Notes: a model not told the origin generated them from the sequence alone. A stretch of 64,000 nucleotides of DNA from Linanthus parryae (GCA_023055425.1 JALGPY010000006.1:93345935-93409934), one strand, 5' to 3'; shown: positions 33,574 to 47,812, counted from the stretch's first letter. A program made the numbers and translations.

Positions 33574-34945
33574 TCAATCCATTTCTTTTCCAATTTGTAT
33601 TGTTGAAAAATCCATGTGACTCATCTTGGCCTGTCAATGGGTTGTCCTACTCTTGCTAATCGTGGGACATCCGGCTATCCATATTAAGTGTACAAAGTAC
33701 GTATCCTCTGTTGAGGACTTAGCATCTTCTACACCTAAAAAGTAGTACTCCCTGTCTCACAGGAAGACGGTTATATGATTATATATTTTATCATTTTCTA
33801 TACAAACTAATACTGGTCTGCTTTGTTGTTGTGGGACATCTGAAGTCGTTTCTAGTGTACTTTATGAAAGAACATAGCTTTCTAGCGAAGATGACATGCC
33901 ATCCTCCATCTGCTGTTTCTGCTGGAGGTTTTATCTCGACACTAACCTCAGCTGTGGTTATCAAAATTGTCATTCATATCCTTGCAAGTTTCGGTGTTTA
34001 CAGAGGTAGAAGTAGAAAAGATGATAATAATGAGGTCGAGCAGATAACTCTCGCTGAAGCGTCCTATGGAGAGGATGAAATGGTTTGCGTTCGGGAAATG
34101 ACAAGATTTTAACCTGCTCGAGGTGAATAGTTTCAGTTGCACTAGGTCCGGACTTTGACTAGTTCTAGTTCGACTTTCTACTGGATAACAAACATTGCCA
34201 TCATTGGCGCCACCGTTATATTATTTTCTTGTACCGAAGTAATATAGTTGGTTGGCTGTAGAGCAGACAAACGTGCTGGGACCGGACTGCCATGTGCACT
34301 GCCAGGCTGTGGCGGGTCTGGACCGGGTGAAACGGGCCAGTCTTATTGGCTGGAACCCTAGGCCTAGCTTGACCCATGGGATCGGATCACCTATATAGCC
34401 GGGCCAATTCTAGGCCGCCCATGCCAGCCCGCATGTGTTTTGTTTTTGTTTGTTCTTGTGTTATATATGTATGTGTATACTTTATATGCTAAAATACCTT
34501 TGTGTTTGACTGTTCATAGCAATTTGTTGTCATTAAAGTACCATTAGATTTCCATGGTTTAATTTCATCACTAACGCTCAATTCATTCCCTCTTTTTTGG
34601 TGACAAAGTCCTGAAGGGATGGGGTGTCATACTGTCACTCTCTAGGACAAGTGCAACCAACTTATTAGTCACAATAGTTTGTCAAACCTCTCATTCTCAT
34701 CTGGTTAGTCCATTCAGAGACGGGTTAATCATAAGTGTGTGAAATGTGTGTGTGTGTATATATACACAATTAATCATTTTTATCTAGTTGTATACTAACT
34801 CTAATTCTAGCATACAGTTCGCGACTCAAACATTACTGTTAAAGGTGTGAAACGGACTAACCTGGTTGAAGGTGGACTACCAATCCTGGATCGTTCCCAT
34901 GCCAGCCTTTTCGTCAGACGAGCCATTTTTTTTGGCTGGAACCCT
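33574..34945. other. 3' flank of the DUF3128 gene and unassigned sequence
   Basis: No gene is recognised. An open frame at 33831-34112 has no motif I know. 34250-34440 and 34840-34945 share words (GCCCATGCCAGCC, TTGGCTGGAACCCT) in a GGCCGGGCC-rich style typical of non-autonomous TIR elements, without defined ends. Confidence 0.4.
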
Positions 34946-37900
34946 TGTAACACCGTGACATTTTATAGAGGTCAAACCGTAATAAATTAAAAATTTGAGT
35001 CAGTTGAGTGAATTTCTTGCAAAGTAGGGAATGTCTGGTTTGTAATTGCAAATTGGGATACTAAATGCAAGTCCTAAGATAGTTGGGTTAATGTGTAATT
35101 TCTTAAAACTTAAATATCTGGCTGAATCTTAGCAATTCTGAGATTATTGAGAATTGTGGGATCCATATAAACTATTTTAGAGTACTGGGACCAGAGTGTA
35201 ATTTTCATAAATAGGAGTTTTGCTTAAATTCTAACCCCACCAAAACGTTTGGAAAATTTCATGTCAATCCACACCATGTATGTTAGCCACTTGTCTCTCC
35301 CAATCTGCATGCTTGCCACCTAACCCTTGAGGTGGGATCACCTCATTCACCCCCTCCACTAGCTAAGTTTCATGTGAGTTCAACAATCTTCAATCCACCT
35401 TCTTCAACATTCATCTTCTCCACTAACATCCACCACCATCGCCACCATAACGCCACCACCACTCCACCTCTTAGAAACCTGCTACACCTAGAGAACCACC
35501 ATCACTTGAGGAGGAAAAGCCCTCATTCAATTTTGGTTTTCATCAAGAAACAAGGCTAGAATTCGGAGTTGAAGGTAAAAATCACTAGAATGTTTAAAGA
35601 TAAATGATCATTTCTTCGTCGTGAATTGGTAAAATTAATTGTTAATATATGTTCCTGAGGTGAAATCGAGCCTGCAGAGGTCAACCTTGGACCCAGAATC
35701 ACAGGAAAATCTCTCGATCACCGGTTTCTGGGCTACAAGGCTATCGGGAAACTCCATCATCGCCGGGGTAATCGGTAATGCCTCGTTTCTTGCTTGTTTT
35801 CACTCCACTTCACATCATTTCACTCCATGAACATCATAGAAGCAATCTGGAACCTCATTTTACACCCAGAATTACGTCTTACCGTAGTTTGTTCTGTTGT
35901 TCCATCATCTTACGGCGGGTTATCGGACCCTGTTCTTGGCTCGATAACTCAGACTATGGACCTCGGTTTTGTGAGTGGTTTGGACCGAAGTACTCCCTAT
36001 ATTTGGATCTACAACTTTCATGTTGTTTCGTTTGGCTAATTCGATCGTTTGGTGTCCTGAAAACCGGGTTGAAGTCACTTGGACACAATCATGTGAAACT
36101 CATTTTCTTGACTTGTGAAATTTGACTCAACTTTAGAGCTTCGTATCTCTCTTCTTTGTTAACCAAATCATGCATGGTTTGGCTTTCTGGAATCCTGTGA
36201 TGATTAGCTACAAATTTCATTCGAATTTGAACTTCCAAATCACTTTCTAAGCTAACTCAAATTGGCCTCAAAGTTTCTACGAAATGTGTTAGAAATTCCC
36301 GGGCTTTGACTTGCTGTAATTCCTTCACTTTGAGTCTCCACGAACTTGAATATGTTCTGGAATCCTTGTTTCAACCTCTTCAAAACACTATATTCAGTTT
36401 CTTCAAACTCTTCCTCAATTGATCACAAGTTAGCTTTGGAGTTGGTTGTTAGCGCAGATTTCTCTCAAGCTTTGAATTTCAGTTTGTCAGTAAAAATGAC
36501 CTTTGTGGCCTCCACACCCTTGAGCAAAGTTTTTCAAAATGTTATTTTGTATCCTCATCTCAAATTTTGAACAATATAATCTTTCATAAAACATTGAGTT
36601 GACTAAACTGTGTTAGAGAGGCAAATTGGTGATTTCACATAAAAGCTGTCGTGAGATCATATCAATGTCTTGGAGCTGTCAAACAGTCTCACATGGATAT
36701 TAAGAGTTATAATAGGTTGTCTCTAATTTATGGTTGAACAAGTCAACTGTTGGGGGTGCATTTCTATCATTTTAGAAAACTTCAGGGGCCTACGTGCAAA
36801 TAATTAAAATTTAGAAAATCGATTCTGTTTAAGTAATTTGAGACTCAAAGATACTTGAGAGCAATATATTGAGTTTCATAGCGAGACTTCATCCTTAATT
36901 GGACTTCTCAAATTAATCTATTGGAATATGAACCAATCAAAACTCCAGTATCATGGAGTACGGGCAAAATGGTAATTTTGTAAGCTGGGAGTTCTTCTCG
37001 AAAAATTCTTAAGAGCCAAGTTTGACCAAGTTTAACTCTATGGAAATCCTAGTTCAATTGAGTGTCTATGAGGGATAAAATTAATAATTTTACATTTTCT
37101 CCAATCAAACACTCAAATCATGATACGAGACATGACCCTCATGTATCTGTGACTATTCCATGACATCTGGAATCCAACTGTGTCTGTTTGGGTTTAAATC
37201 TGACCAATCTTACTGGAACAAGGACTGAAATGGAAATTATCCAAACTTTAGAACTTATGTGCAGATAACTGGAGCTTGAGAATTACTTGTTGGGACAACC
37301 GGGAGACTTAGTAACTTATGAGACCGACCAATTAGGCATAACTGAGGGGTTCAGGAATAGTCAGGGACTGTACTGATAAAACTAAGACTTCAGGAGTAAA
37401 ATAGTCATTATGGGCTACTCAGCTAGCATGACACTTGGATGTGCATCTCACCTCACTATTGAGGACATGTATTGATATTATATCTACATTTTTATGTGTA
37501 GAGACTGTCGGGATAGAGAATTAACATCGTTGATCAGGAATACTAGGCAGGCTACCAGGTAGGCATAATGCTTAATTTTCTATTGACTACTGAAATGGGT
37601 ATATATGTCTATGAGTAGAAGATATAGAAATCGTGGAAAAACCAATGACAAAATCATGGATATTTTTATATGCGCATAAAATATATGAGTATGAGTATGC
37701 CTCATGCTTGTCTTTGAATACTTTGTTAGTAATTGGTTCAAGTTTACTCTAGATCCTTGTATGGTCATTACAGTCTTCACACGTATGGTTGCTGCGATAG
37801 CGGAAACTCACAGGACCTAGTCTACGCGCTTTAGTTAGCCCCCGATTGTTGTCAGCTTGTATTACTCTCTGTATTGACGATCCAGTAGGGGGTGTGCACA

Positions 37901-38445
37901 CTTAGGGTTTAGTTTGTCTTGGTTGATCAATGGATACTTGGGTAGGGAATTAATTTGGGTTTTTCCTTTCGTGTCGGAAGTGATTCTGGTCCACATAACC
38001 CTTTGGGTAGTGGGATTTGGAATCATGTGTATAATACTGGTATAGCAATAGTTGTGTGTTCAATGAAATTTGAATAATTGGTATAACCTTCTGTGTTCAA
38101 GTGTTGTGGGTCAGGTTATATGACATGTGCATTATAAGTACATGTTAAACGATTTCAGAATTGTATATGTATGTATGTATATATATATATGTATATATAT
38201 ATATATTGCTAGAAATTCTAATTTATTTGTTGTAATCTGACGTCCTGACGTCAATGCCCTTTATACTTGACAGGTGAGTACGCGAGGGACCGGGTAATAG
38301 AAAATCGCTTAGAAGTTGTCACACCATAGTGTGCGAGCTATAATTAGACTTCTTGCTAAGCATTTCCGTGCTTAGCGGAGGACATCTCCGGAGAGTCTGG
38401 GGATCTAAATATAGTTCTCCAGTACTCTAGGATGGGGGTGTTACA
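34946..38445 (+). repeat. Ty3/gypsy 5' LTR, about 3.5 kb
   Basis: It begins TGTAACACCGTGAC and ends GGGGGTGTTACA. The end is followed directly by AATGGTATCACATCAG, a degenerate primer-binding site, so this is a 5' LTR on the plus strand. It contains an AT/GT microsatellite (38164-38206) and the conserved stretch near 38276-38440 found in long plant gypsy LTRs. No protein is encoded. Confidence 0.75.
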
Positions 38446-39418
38446 AATGGTATCACATCAGTTGTTATGTGAACATACAGAATTAGAAACTCAATTATTA
38501 GGTGGATAGAGTTTTGAATATTAAAAATGGATAGGAAACAAGACTAAAACCGGAATAGAATGGTTGGGGAGAGAACTGAAGAGAGTGGTACATGTGCATG
38601 TTTGAGCCAAATTGGTCGATGTAGTTGGAACCTCAGCCTGATATGTTGTTGCATTGCTTTTCATATTGAGAAAATGGCATATTTTTTTAGAAATAACACT
38701 GGTTGTGAAAGTAACATGGGGATGGTACTGATACCAAAATAATTCGGCATTGGATAAAGGGGTGGCATAAAGCATGTTTCATATGATTATTGTTGGTATA
38801 GCAACTATATTATTTGAGATTATTCGTGTTGTCAGCCAGGAAACTGGTATAAAGATATAAGAGATTCTACTGAAATATAACTAATATTGAACGTCATAAC
38901 AGGAACGAAATTGGAGTGGTTAAGTTGGGATGCAGTCTTTTGGTTGGATGGCCTTGTTAGACATCCTAATTTTGGGTACGATATTTGTTAAGGAATCGAA
39001 TAAGTAATGGTTATGATATGCTAGTAGAGGAAATAGAGTTACATGTAGAACAATAAGACGTGACAGTGGAGTGTATTAAGGTTAAGAGACGGGACACTCG
39101 TACTTCGGAGTACTGAATAAAGTATGAAAGGGATTTACGAGATGATCATGAGGTTGAAAATTTTCTTTCAGGTGTATTATTTGGGATAAGCGATAGAACT
39201 AAGAATGATCATATCAAGAAAAGAGGCTTGAGGTAGGAGATGTTAACAAGAAGCATAATGATAAGTAGCCCACTCCCGTTGCCAGAACAGTAGTCCGAAT
39301 GTGGCGTGACATGTCACATCAACAAATTTATAAAAGAAAAATAACAAACTACTATCAAGAATAGGGAATCTGGATCATTTAGACACTCTGACAAAAAGAT
39401 TAGTCCCCGACAAGAATT
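38446..39418 (+). other. Primer-binding site and decayed internal region of the gypsy element
   Basis: TGGTATCACATCAG (from 38448) resembles TGGTATCAGAGC with mismatches. The following kilobase has no open frame above background and no gag motif. The element is truncated before the MITE at 39419 and no 3' LTR is seen in this window. Confidence 0.5.
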
Positions 39419-39560
39419 GGAGAACTTTTTTTAGTACTCTAAAAGAGCACCACGGGATGCTCTACCTCCAATCATTACTTGCATAAATGATCAGTGAAAC
39501 GTACCACTTATGAAGTGATTGGTAAATGCTGATTGGTTGCAGAACACTTTTAGAGTAATA
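39419..39560. mobile_element. MITE related to the 21310-21459 element
   Basis: The inverted ends contain TACTCTAAAAG (39434 and, inverted, 39547-39557). An inner AGAGCACCACGGGATGCTCTAC block corresponds to AGAGCACCACGTGGTGCTCT of the other copy. Its flanks do not show a clear duplication. Confidence 0.55.
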
Positions 39561-39609
39561 CCACTCTGTCCCTGCTCTTTTTACTCGATATGACTTTTAA
39601 ACTCGTATC

Positions 39610-39760
39610 TGGGTCACTTTGATTTGGATAGCAAAGCAATGCGATTTTTTAATAAATTTTTCACCATGTTATAGAGCAACTTTTACTCTACAACACAATG
39701 AAAAAATTATTAAAAAAATGTCACATTTTGATGTCCAAACCACCGGATCAAAGTGACCCA
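39610..39760. repeat. Inverted repeat next to the LINE 5' end
   Basis: TGGGTCACTTTGAT at the left and ATCAAAGTGACCCA at the right are exact inverse complements separated by about 120 bp of AT-rich sequence. It may be a small MITE. It lies just before the point where LINE homology begins. Confidence 0.5.
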
Positions 39761-39783
39761 CAAATAACGGTAAAAAAGCCAAA

Positions 39784-40715
39784 TTGGGTACAAAGAGCTT
39801 CGACAAAGTGGTAAAAATTTGGCAGATGCTTGAAGACGGTTACACTGTCGAAGAAGTTAGGGCAACCCTTTTTCAAATGGGGCCTGATAAATCTCCGGGA
39901 GTGGACGGCTTCACTGCGGGCTTTTATCAAAAGCATTGGGATATTGTTGGTTATGACGTTATAAAGGTATGCCTTTCCGTTCTTAATGATGGGCATAGTG
40001 TTGAAAGTTTTAATTCCACCTTAATTGCTCTTATCCCGAAGACAAAACAACCTCGCAAAGCTAGTGATTTCCGCCCCATTAGTTTATGCAATGTTGTATA
40101 CAAGATTATCTCCAAGTCTATTGCTAATCGCTTGAAAAAAGTCCTTCACAAGTTAATTGCTGAGAATCAGAGCGCTTTTGTCCCAGGAAGGTTGATATCG
40201 GATAATATACTCACGGATTTTGAAGTTATTCACTCCCTTAAAACCCGGAAAAAGGGTAGAGAGGGATGTCTAGCTTTAAAAGTCGACATGAGTAAAGCTT
40301 GTGACATATTGGAATGGAAATTTCTGAGAGAGACGATGACGCATATGGGTTTTGGCCCGAAGTTTATCAATGCCATTATGAATTGCGTCTCAACGGTTTC
40401 TTACAGCTTCGTCAGGAATGGTGTTGTGGTGGGGAATGTCAAACCTGAGAGGGGATTAAGACAGGGGTGTCCGCTTTCCCCCTATCTTTTTCTCCTTTGC
40501 AGTGAACTAATTTCTAGATCCATTACTGCTGCGGTTGAGGAAGGAGAGCTCAGCGGTGTCACGGTTTCTAGGGGTGGACCAGAGATCTCCCATCTATTTT
40601 TTGCTGACGATAGTCTCTTTTTTACACAGGCTAATACGGAGGATATTGCAAAACTCATGGAGATTATTAACATGTATGGCCGCGCCTCGGGTCTGCAGTT
40701 GAATTTTAGTAAGTC
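39784..40715 (+). pseudogene. L1-type LINE reverse transcriptase, 5' part
   Basis: The open frame carries plant L1 reverse transcriptase motifs in order: GPDKSPGVDGF, LIALIPKTK, FRPISLCNVVYKIISK, QSAFVPGRLISDNIL, ALKVDMSKACD (the usual Y is C), GLRQGCPLSPYLFLL and the catalytic FADD. The frame then reads into the inserted LTR at 40716. The endonuclease domain and ORF1 are absent, so the LINE is 5'-truncated near 39780, a common outcome of target-primed insertion. It continues at 52922. Confidence 0.92.
40711..40715. other. Target duplication AAGTC, left copy
   Basis: AAGTC before TGTAATACCCC is repeated at 52922-52926 after GTTGTTGCA. The LINE reading frame (NFSKSAIVFSS) is restored across the two flanks when the insertion and one copy are ignored. 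Confidence 0.92.
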
Positions 40716-40780
40716 TGTAATACCCCGTCTATGTACGAAAGATAATTTTGTAATTTAAACCGTGAATAAATAAACAGATA

Positions 40781-40870
<90 letters not shown>

Positions 40871-43800
40871 GTTGTGTAAATTACTTTTATAGTTAAGAAA
40901 CTCGAGTAAAATTTGAAGAAATATTGAAGTAGTAAATTATGGCAAGAGCAACTTGTTAATCTTAATCGTTAACGCGTGTAAAACCACTGCGAGACATCGT
41001 AGTAGTGCAACATCCAATCATTCAAAAAGAACGGTGTGCCCAACCACACCAAATAATACCCAAGAGTTTGTTTTGTACTTGAATTTTCCACCAGACTTCA
41101 TTATTTGTTTTGTCTTATCCTTACCTTTCTTCTTCATTTCTTCTTCTTCTCCTTGTTTCTCCTTCGGCCACGACTTTGCCCCCGACAAAACCACCGCACC
41201 ACCACTCTTTTACCGACTATAAAACTTATCCCCCTTCTCCCATTCGGCAAGAACACCAAGTCATAACAACACACCCATCATCATCTTCTACCTCTGCGGC
41301 CAAACAACCGCCAACACCACCACCATGAACAACACCACCACTTCCATCAACACCATCGTTTATCCATCTCTCTGCCACCATCTCTCTGAATATCTCACAC
41401 TCTGTCTCGAACAATAGCAGGAGAAAGCAGGAGCAGCGGCAAAGAGCCACCACCGCCGTTGTCGCCGCCGGGAAAGGAGCCCGAGAAAGAAACAGCAGCA
41501 GCAACGGCTAGCAGTGGCGACTCAGCCACCACCATAGCCGGTGCCACCGTCGGGAACCCAACCCGAAGCCACCACCTCCTCTGTTTTGGTCTCCCTCTTT
41601 CTTTCGATCATTCCTTCTCTCTGTTTCGACCCAGTAGCAGAAAATCAAGCAGAAACAAGACAGAAGAAATCAGCGGTAGACGGTAGTAGCTCCCAAGTTT
41701 CGCCGGCGAAACTCCATGTTTTCCAGCGAAGTTCTTGGCGAAGCTTCAACAAAGCCACCCACCACTCAGACGCTATCCTAATCTGCTCCTAGAGGCTCGA
41801 CCAAGATATCAGAAGGCCCAGCCGGAGTTAGAACCACCTCATTCGCCGGAATTGAAAACCACCACGGTGGCCATCGACGGGAAACTCAACCCGGACCGTT
41901 TCTCGACCGTTTCTTGCGATGTTTGATACCGGTACGCTCTAATCTTCGCCGTGAGTTGATTTAGATGATCAATATCATGTCATAATACTTGAATTCGCGT
42001 TTTGAATGATCGAATTGAAATTCATGTGAAAAGGGGGTTAAAGTGTCCCTTATACAAATAGGTGTAAGACACACATGTGGTAGTTTATGTAGTTTCTGAA
42101 AACTAAGGGTATAGTATATAGCTTATGAAACTCTTTTAATTGAGAAAGGGGGGTATTCGTGTTCTTTTAGCATATCTTGGGGGTTTCCTTGTCATTTAAC
42201 AATCTGAAGATACAAAAATAAAATAAAAAGGTGATTTTTGGATTTAAATAAATTTCTATAATTTATAGCTATTGATCTAATTAAATAAAAGCAAGTTAAA
42301 TAGCTAGATAATATATTTAAGAATGATTTTTGTTAAATAGAAGTTATTCCCTTGAAAATAATCAAGCTAGAAGTATAAATCACAATTATTTACTTACAGT
42401 TTGTTTTAATTAGTTGAAAATTAAGAAATTTCTGGAAATTTAAGGTTAATAATTTTCTAAATTGATAGCAAGCATTTATTTGTAAGAAGAATAATTATTC
42501 CCGACTTTTAAAATTTATATTCTTTTATTTAAAAATATTGGACATAAGTCCACATGCTTTGTTTTTATATTTTTGTTAAATAAATAGTTATTTTAATAAT
42601 ATTACCCTTTAAATAATTTTAGTTACTTAGAAAATAAATAGGTTGGTTAAAATAAAATTTAATAAATATTTGTGGGTTTAAATTAATTTATGCGATTTCT
42701 AATTTATGATATATATTGAAATAATATATTAGAATAATTTATTAATTAAAATGACTTTGTTTCACTTTCTAACCATTATTCTAAATTAAATAACAGTGTT
42801 TCAAATATTGACATAATATTGTATGTTGAATATTGAATTAGTATGATAAAAGTATTTGTTAATTAAAACGAATTAAAAAAAACAAACAAGTTACAAGCAA
42901 TTCTCAAAATAAATTATTTTTGAATAAGTTGGCCATTTAATTGTTATTCTAGAATTAAAAGTAACATTTCTCTCAATTGATATTTATTTGTATTAATTAT
43001 TAATAATATTTCTTGGTCCTTTTATAAACTCTCAAAAAGTGGCTATTTTACTAAATTTTTTTTACAAGAATTTCCTTGGTTACTTAAACCTAGATATATT
43101 GATTATTAAATTAGCATTTAGTAAATAAGAAAGTTAAGTTATAAGTGATCACACAATAATTTACTAGAATTCGGAATATTATTTCAAAAACAATATAAAC
43201 ATTGTGTGGGGGAAATTGAGCGACTTAAAACTCCTTTAGGCTTATAGCAAGTCATGTTGATCTAGATTAATTTGTAATCAAATAAAGGAATGTCCTGTGT
43301 AGGTTACCAGTTCGTTGACGAAGGCTACGTGCCCTTCTAGGAGAACTTTACGGGCGATTTACTGAAAATCAAGGTGAGTATACATGCCAAGCCTTGCGTG
43401 CTAGCTTCCTTCGTGTCATAACACGTTTTTGTGTCTGTCTCAAAATGCGTTTTGAAATATACATGCTCTACTTGAGTTCTGTTTTGAAATGACTGCTTTC
43501 AAATTGTCACACGATAATCAATAATTCGTAATAACGAAGAGTGGAAAGATTTGTGTGGGGAACGTCATTCGGATCATTGGTTTGGTCGTTGTTGGCTACG
43601 TCCACTCGACCCATTATTATTCTTTATTTAGCCCGGTTGCAATTTGCCTCGGGTTTGGCTCCTTGTACTCACTCCTTCTGGGCATAAAGACCCTGTTAGG
43701 GGGGTGTCGACACTTAAGGTATTGGAAGAGGGTTTGGGATTGTGTGATGCGGCTGAATTTTCCCCATTCAACTCAGGAATTTAAAATGGTATATCTGGTT

Positions 43801-44344
43801 TGGAAATATATGAGTAACTGGTTCTTTCTGATTAATGAGAACCTCAGAGTTGGATTATTGGAATCGGATTGAAATTTCCTCCGATGACTGGGTATGGATT
43901 TAAATATTGGTTTTTTGAGAATTTCTGGATTGTGATTGGAACCTGAGAATATCTTATTCTTCAACTGTCTTTTTACTTCCGCTGTATCTTTACTCTGAAA
44001 TTATAAATGTCTCCATTCCGTGTTTGACATGCTTGGGTGTTGCTCATTCAGTATTTCAGTGCTGATTTTAGAAACTGCGGTTCTTTTTTTCCTTCCCACC
44101 GCAGGTCTAGAAGACGGGGACTACGGAATAGCAGGGTACGAGACTCACGTAGAATGATACCATCACGAGAAGTCGTTTAGTATACTTGTATAATACTAGT
44201 CTTTAGTAAAGCATGTAATATCTTAAGACTCATGTGTAATGTTTAATAGCAATGTAATAAAATGGAGGTTTTGCTTTTGATTTCCGCCGTCACTTTAGCA
44301 TCACCCTCCCGGTCCCGTCCGAGCCGGACTAGGGGGTTGTTGCA
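40716..44344 (+). repeat. LARD 5' LTR (LTR-1)
   Basis: It begins TGTAATACCCC and ends GGGGGTTGTTGCA. A (TAA)n tract of about 30 repeats lies at 40781-40869. The middle (41010-41930) is C-rich and yields overlapping ORFs on both strands that differ between LTR copies, so I do not call genes. Relative to LTR-2 and LTR-3 it lacks a block of about 78 bp after GAGCCCGAGAAAG (41490). Confidence 0.88.
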
Positions 44345-44346
44345 GG

Positions 44347-44358
44347 TGGTATCAGAGC
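44347..44358 (+). other. LARD primer-binding site
   Basis: TGGTATCAGAGC, an exact match to the site complementary to initiator tRNA-Met, two bases after the LTR end. Confidence 0.92.
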
Positions 44359-47300
44359 AGTTCTTTCCAATAAGGGAATTAAAACATGTAGGGAAAATAA
44401 AAATGAACATAGGGCAAGATAATGAAAATTGGAAAAGCCGATTGGATGTTGGGTAGCCTATGGGTTGGCCTTGATTTTTCTTGCCTAACCTCATCCTGTC
44501 TCGAGACGTATTACGTGTTACGTGTTACGGTGCTATGTGATATTTGGCGTATCTGGTTTGAATTTTAATTGCATTTTAATGATGAAAAGAAGGACGGAGA
44601 TAGAAATTGATTTTTCTTAGATGAACTACCTTATTCAGAGAAATGAGATATCAGTTATATATAGTTTATCGAGAAATTGTTATTTGACACATGTTATGCT
44701 ACAAACTAATAGTGGTGCATCGAAGAGGTGGTTACGATAAGATATAAATAACATATCGACATGATAATCTTTACGTCACTAGGATATGTGATTCTCCTGA
44801 GATTCATGGGTATACTAGTGAGTTTCGACTAATGATGATTTCGGACTTAAGAGTTGTAAGGTGACTTTTGGAATATATGAATTGTGAATCCCATATTCAC
44901 TAACTGGATTTGTTGAGACTTCGATGATATATTTGAGGCACTGGCTGAGTTATTAATTTAGAGTCAAGGGCCAATGATATATTCATTTTGGGAGTCTCTT
45001 CGGGTGATCAAATGAATTTATTTGTTGAGTTTTTCAACTATAATCTTGACAGCCATAGTTATTGAAGGATTTTGTTGTGTTAATGGTTAACTAGAGTCTA
45101 CTTCTTTATTTGAATCCAGAGGATTATGCTAGACTGATGTGTCATGAATAATTTGGGAATACTGATAGTATTAAGCTATCTGAGGCATTACTTGGAGTAT
45201 GGTTATGCTAATTTTACTTGATGGTTGGGATGTCTACCCAGTTATGTATTGCTCTTGGAGTTGTAGGATTATCTTGGGAGAAATGATGTTAAAATTGTGA
45301 GGTAAAGTACTGTTGGTTCACTGATGATCATCTACGAGATTTGGATGCATCCTATAACAGTCGCATGTTTTGTATTATCTTGGAGTTTCAAATAATAACT
45401 TGCAGAGTAAATTTGGAGCTTGTTAAGTTGATATTTGGAGTCTGCTATTTTATGACGCTTACCAGGGAGTTACTATAAAAACTATGGGAAGCTTCTTACA
45501 TTGGTTAGCTATCTCAAATACTGGGAAATGGAGTGTTGTTGCAATGTCTTTGCTTACAATTGGGATGTGTTTACTCAAAAATGAATTGTCTTTAGGTGTT
45601 TGAGCGTATGTCACTTGGAGGTTCTGACAAAGTGCTTTGACTAGTTTGATATCATGTCATATAGCTTATGGTTTTGCGATACGAGCTCCATGAAAATAAT
45701 AATAATAAATAAAAGGTTGGGAATATCTTGGAGTCTGTCAAGTGTTGAAACTGGTGGTCTACTCTAGCTTTACATTTGGAGACTTGTTTAAGTGTCGATA
45801 TGCGGGCAAACAGAGTTTCAAGTTATTTGATTGGGTGTTGGAGTGATAAATTTGGATTGCAGAGAGTTATGGATCTAAACCATTGATTGGGTTTTAACTA
45901 GAATGTTAGATGGGAGCCTATGGGCAATTATCAATGAATAGAATAAAATGACTTTAATACCGTCTATGTACAACAGGTGATTACCATAGTACCACCCAAT
46001 TTTCTTAAGTATTGGACCCACAAAAGAATCCAGCATAAGAAACTTAGCTCCGAATATGACCATAACACATAGTTAGAATCTTAGGAGTAACCAGTTAAGT
46101 ACCATGTTTGGTTTGATAAAGTAAGACGAGACGTTAAAAGTTGGGCCATAGGTCGCAGGATCATCCCACGAAGTCTGAAATACGTTGGAGTCCAATTTTG
46201 AGGTATGATGGTATTTGAGTGTCTATTCGTAGTCCCATCCTCACTAAATGTTAATTTGAGGTATTATGGTATTTTGGGTGTCTATTTGAAGCATCTTGGA
46301 GACATGTTATACGATGAGATGACTCGGTAGTCTAAGTTTCATTTCTTGTGGTACATACTCTTCATGTAAATCTTATTTGTAGTATTGTCGTTAATGTCCT
46401 GTTGCGGTACACACTCTTCACGTAAGCTCTATCTGCAGTTTGCTTCCATTTTGGAGGGTTAATGAGTTGCTTGGGAGTCTGGTCTTCAATATCTTACTAT
46501 CTCTAGTCATTTATTGAAGAATCTCAGGATCCTTGGGTGACATCGCAAAACTTGAGTTGGTGGTTACATTCCAATGGTGAGAACAATCGTATTTTTACGA
46601 GGTCATATTGGGTGTCTTCTAAAGTCCCATGATGAAACCAATAAAGTACTATGTGTGGCTATAAAGTTAGGAATTACTTTGTGCGTTGCTATTTGAAGTT
46701 TTGTTACTTAACAATCACAGGAGAAGCATAATTTCGGTCACATAATTAACTTGGAAGTCGGGAAACTAATAGGATTTCATGTGTTGTATCATGGGAGTAT
46801 ATTCTATGTTATTTCTTGACATATGTCATGGATTCGGTCACTATATTTGGGGTATTTTGGAGGATTTCACTGCGATAATTCATCATTTGGTATGTTCATA
46901 TCTTGTCTATTGAATTATGGTATAGGGTGGGGCTTCTGATAGTTGGTATGATTCCTCGGTGGAAGTGTTCAAATTTGGAGTTGTCACTATATTTTGGTCC
47001 ATGAGATACTGATTCTCTTATCTTCTATTTCTGGAAATACATAATTCCGCTCTATGTTTTAGAACGTTTGCACCAAAGTTTACGCATATTCTCTGAAAAG
47101 CCCTGTGGACAGTGAAATAAGGAATCGGTGAAAGAAATATCTTACTTGGAATTCACGTAGATCAAATTCCAACCAGATCATCATGATAGAACTAGACGAT
47201 ATCGGTTTCTTAGACATAATTTTACCTGGGAATTTCTTGGGCATGTCCATGAAACTCATTAGACTTTAGAACTTAGCTTCCAGGAAACCACAACTAAAGA

Positions 47301-47638
47301 CTGGTAACCGCTAAGTATAACCCTCCTTCGTGACCTAATAAATCGAGTTCCGGGGACGTCACTCTCCAAGGGGGAGAGGGTGAAACTCTCCGTTCGGTAC
47401 CATTATGTACTTAGAACCTTATCATAACGTCACGCGAAGCACTGGTTCTTGGTACTTAGAATGAGTTATAGAATTATTCGATACTACGTGTCCATATGAC
47501 ATTGTGTGCATCAGACGGTGGCCACTTGTTTGCTTAACATTATTTGTTGATTGTGTGGGAAAATAGTTCCTGGTTGGGTGATCTGTCAACATCGCAATTA
47601 TTTGGTTGATTTTTAGCTTCGAGGACGAAGCTCTCTTT
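44359..47638 (+). other. LARD internal region, non-coding
   Basis: About 3.3 kb without any open frame that carries gag, protease, polymerase or integrase motifs on either strand. The longest frames are 60-80 codons. It ends in TTCGAGGACGAAGCTCTC just before the polypurine tract, the same tail found before other gypsy LTRs in plants. Confidence 0.8.
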
Positions 47639-47651
47639 AAGGGGGGAAGAA
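47639..47651 (+). other. LARD polypurine tract
   Basis: AAGGGGGGAAGAA immediately precedes the TG of LTR-2, as needed to prime plus-strand DNA synthesis. Confidence 0.9.
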
Positions 47652-47716
47652 TGTAATACCCCGTCTATGTACGAAAGATAATTTTGTAATTTAAACCGTG
47701 AATAAATAAACAGATA

Positions 47717-47812
<96 letters not shown>

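Noticed and set aside
33831..34112. 93-codon plus-strand ORF after the DUF3128 gene
   Set aside because: A hydrophobic segment is present, but there is no known motif or splice context and it lies in unassigned flank sequence.
41010..41930. Overlapping ORFs of 63-92 codons, repeated near 48000 and 49500
   Set aside because: They lie inside the LARD LTRs, are open because of C-rich composition, and are broken differently in each LTR copy. No domain is recognisable.
43555..43872. 105-codon ORF, repeated at 52131-52448
   Set aside because: Present in both full LTRs but without any known motif. The second copy is part of the same repeat, so conservation reflects recent duplication and not selection.
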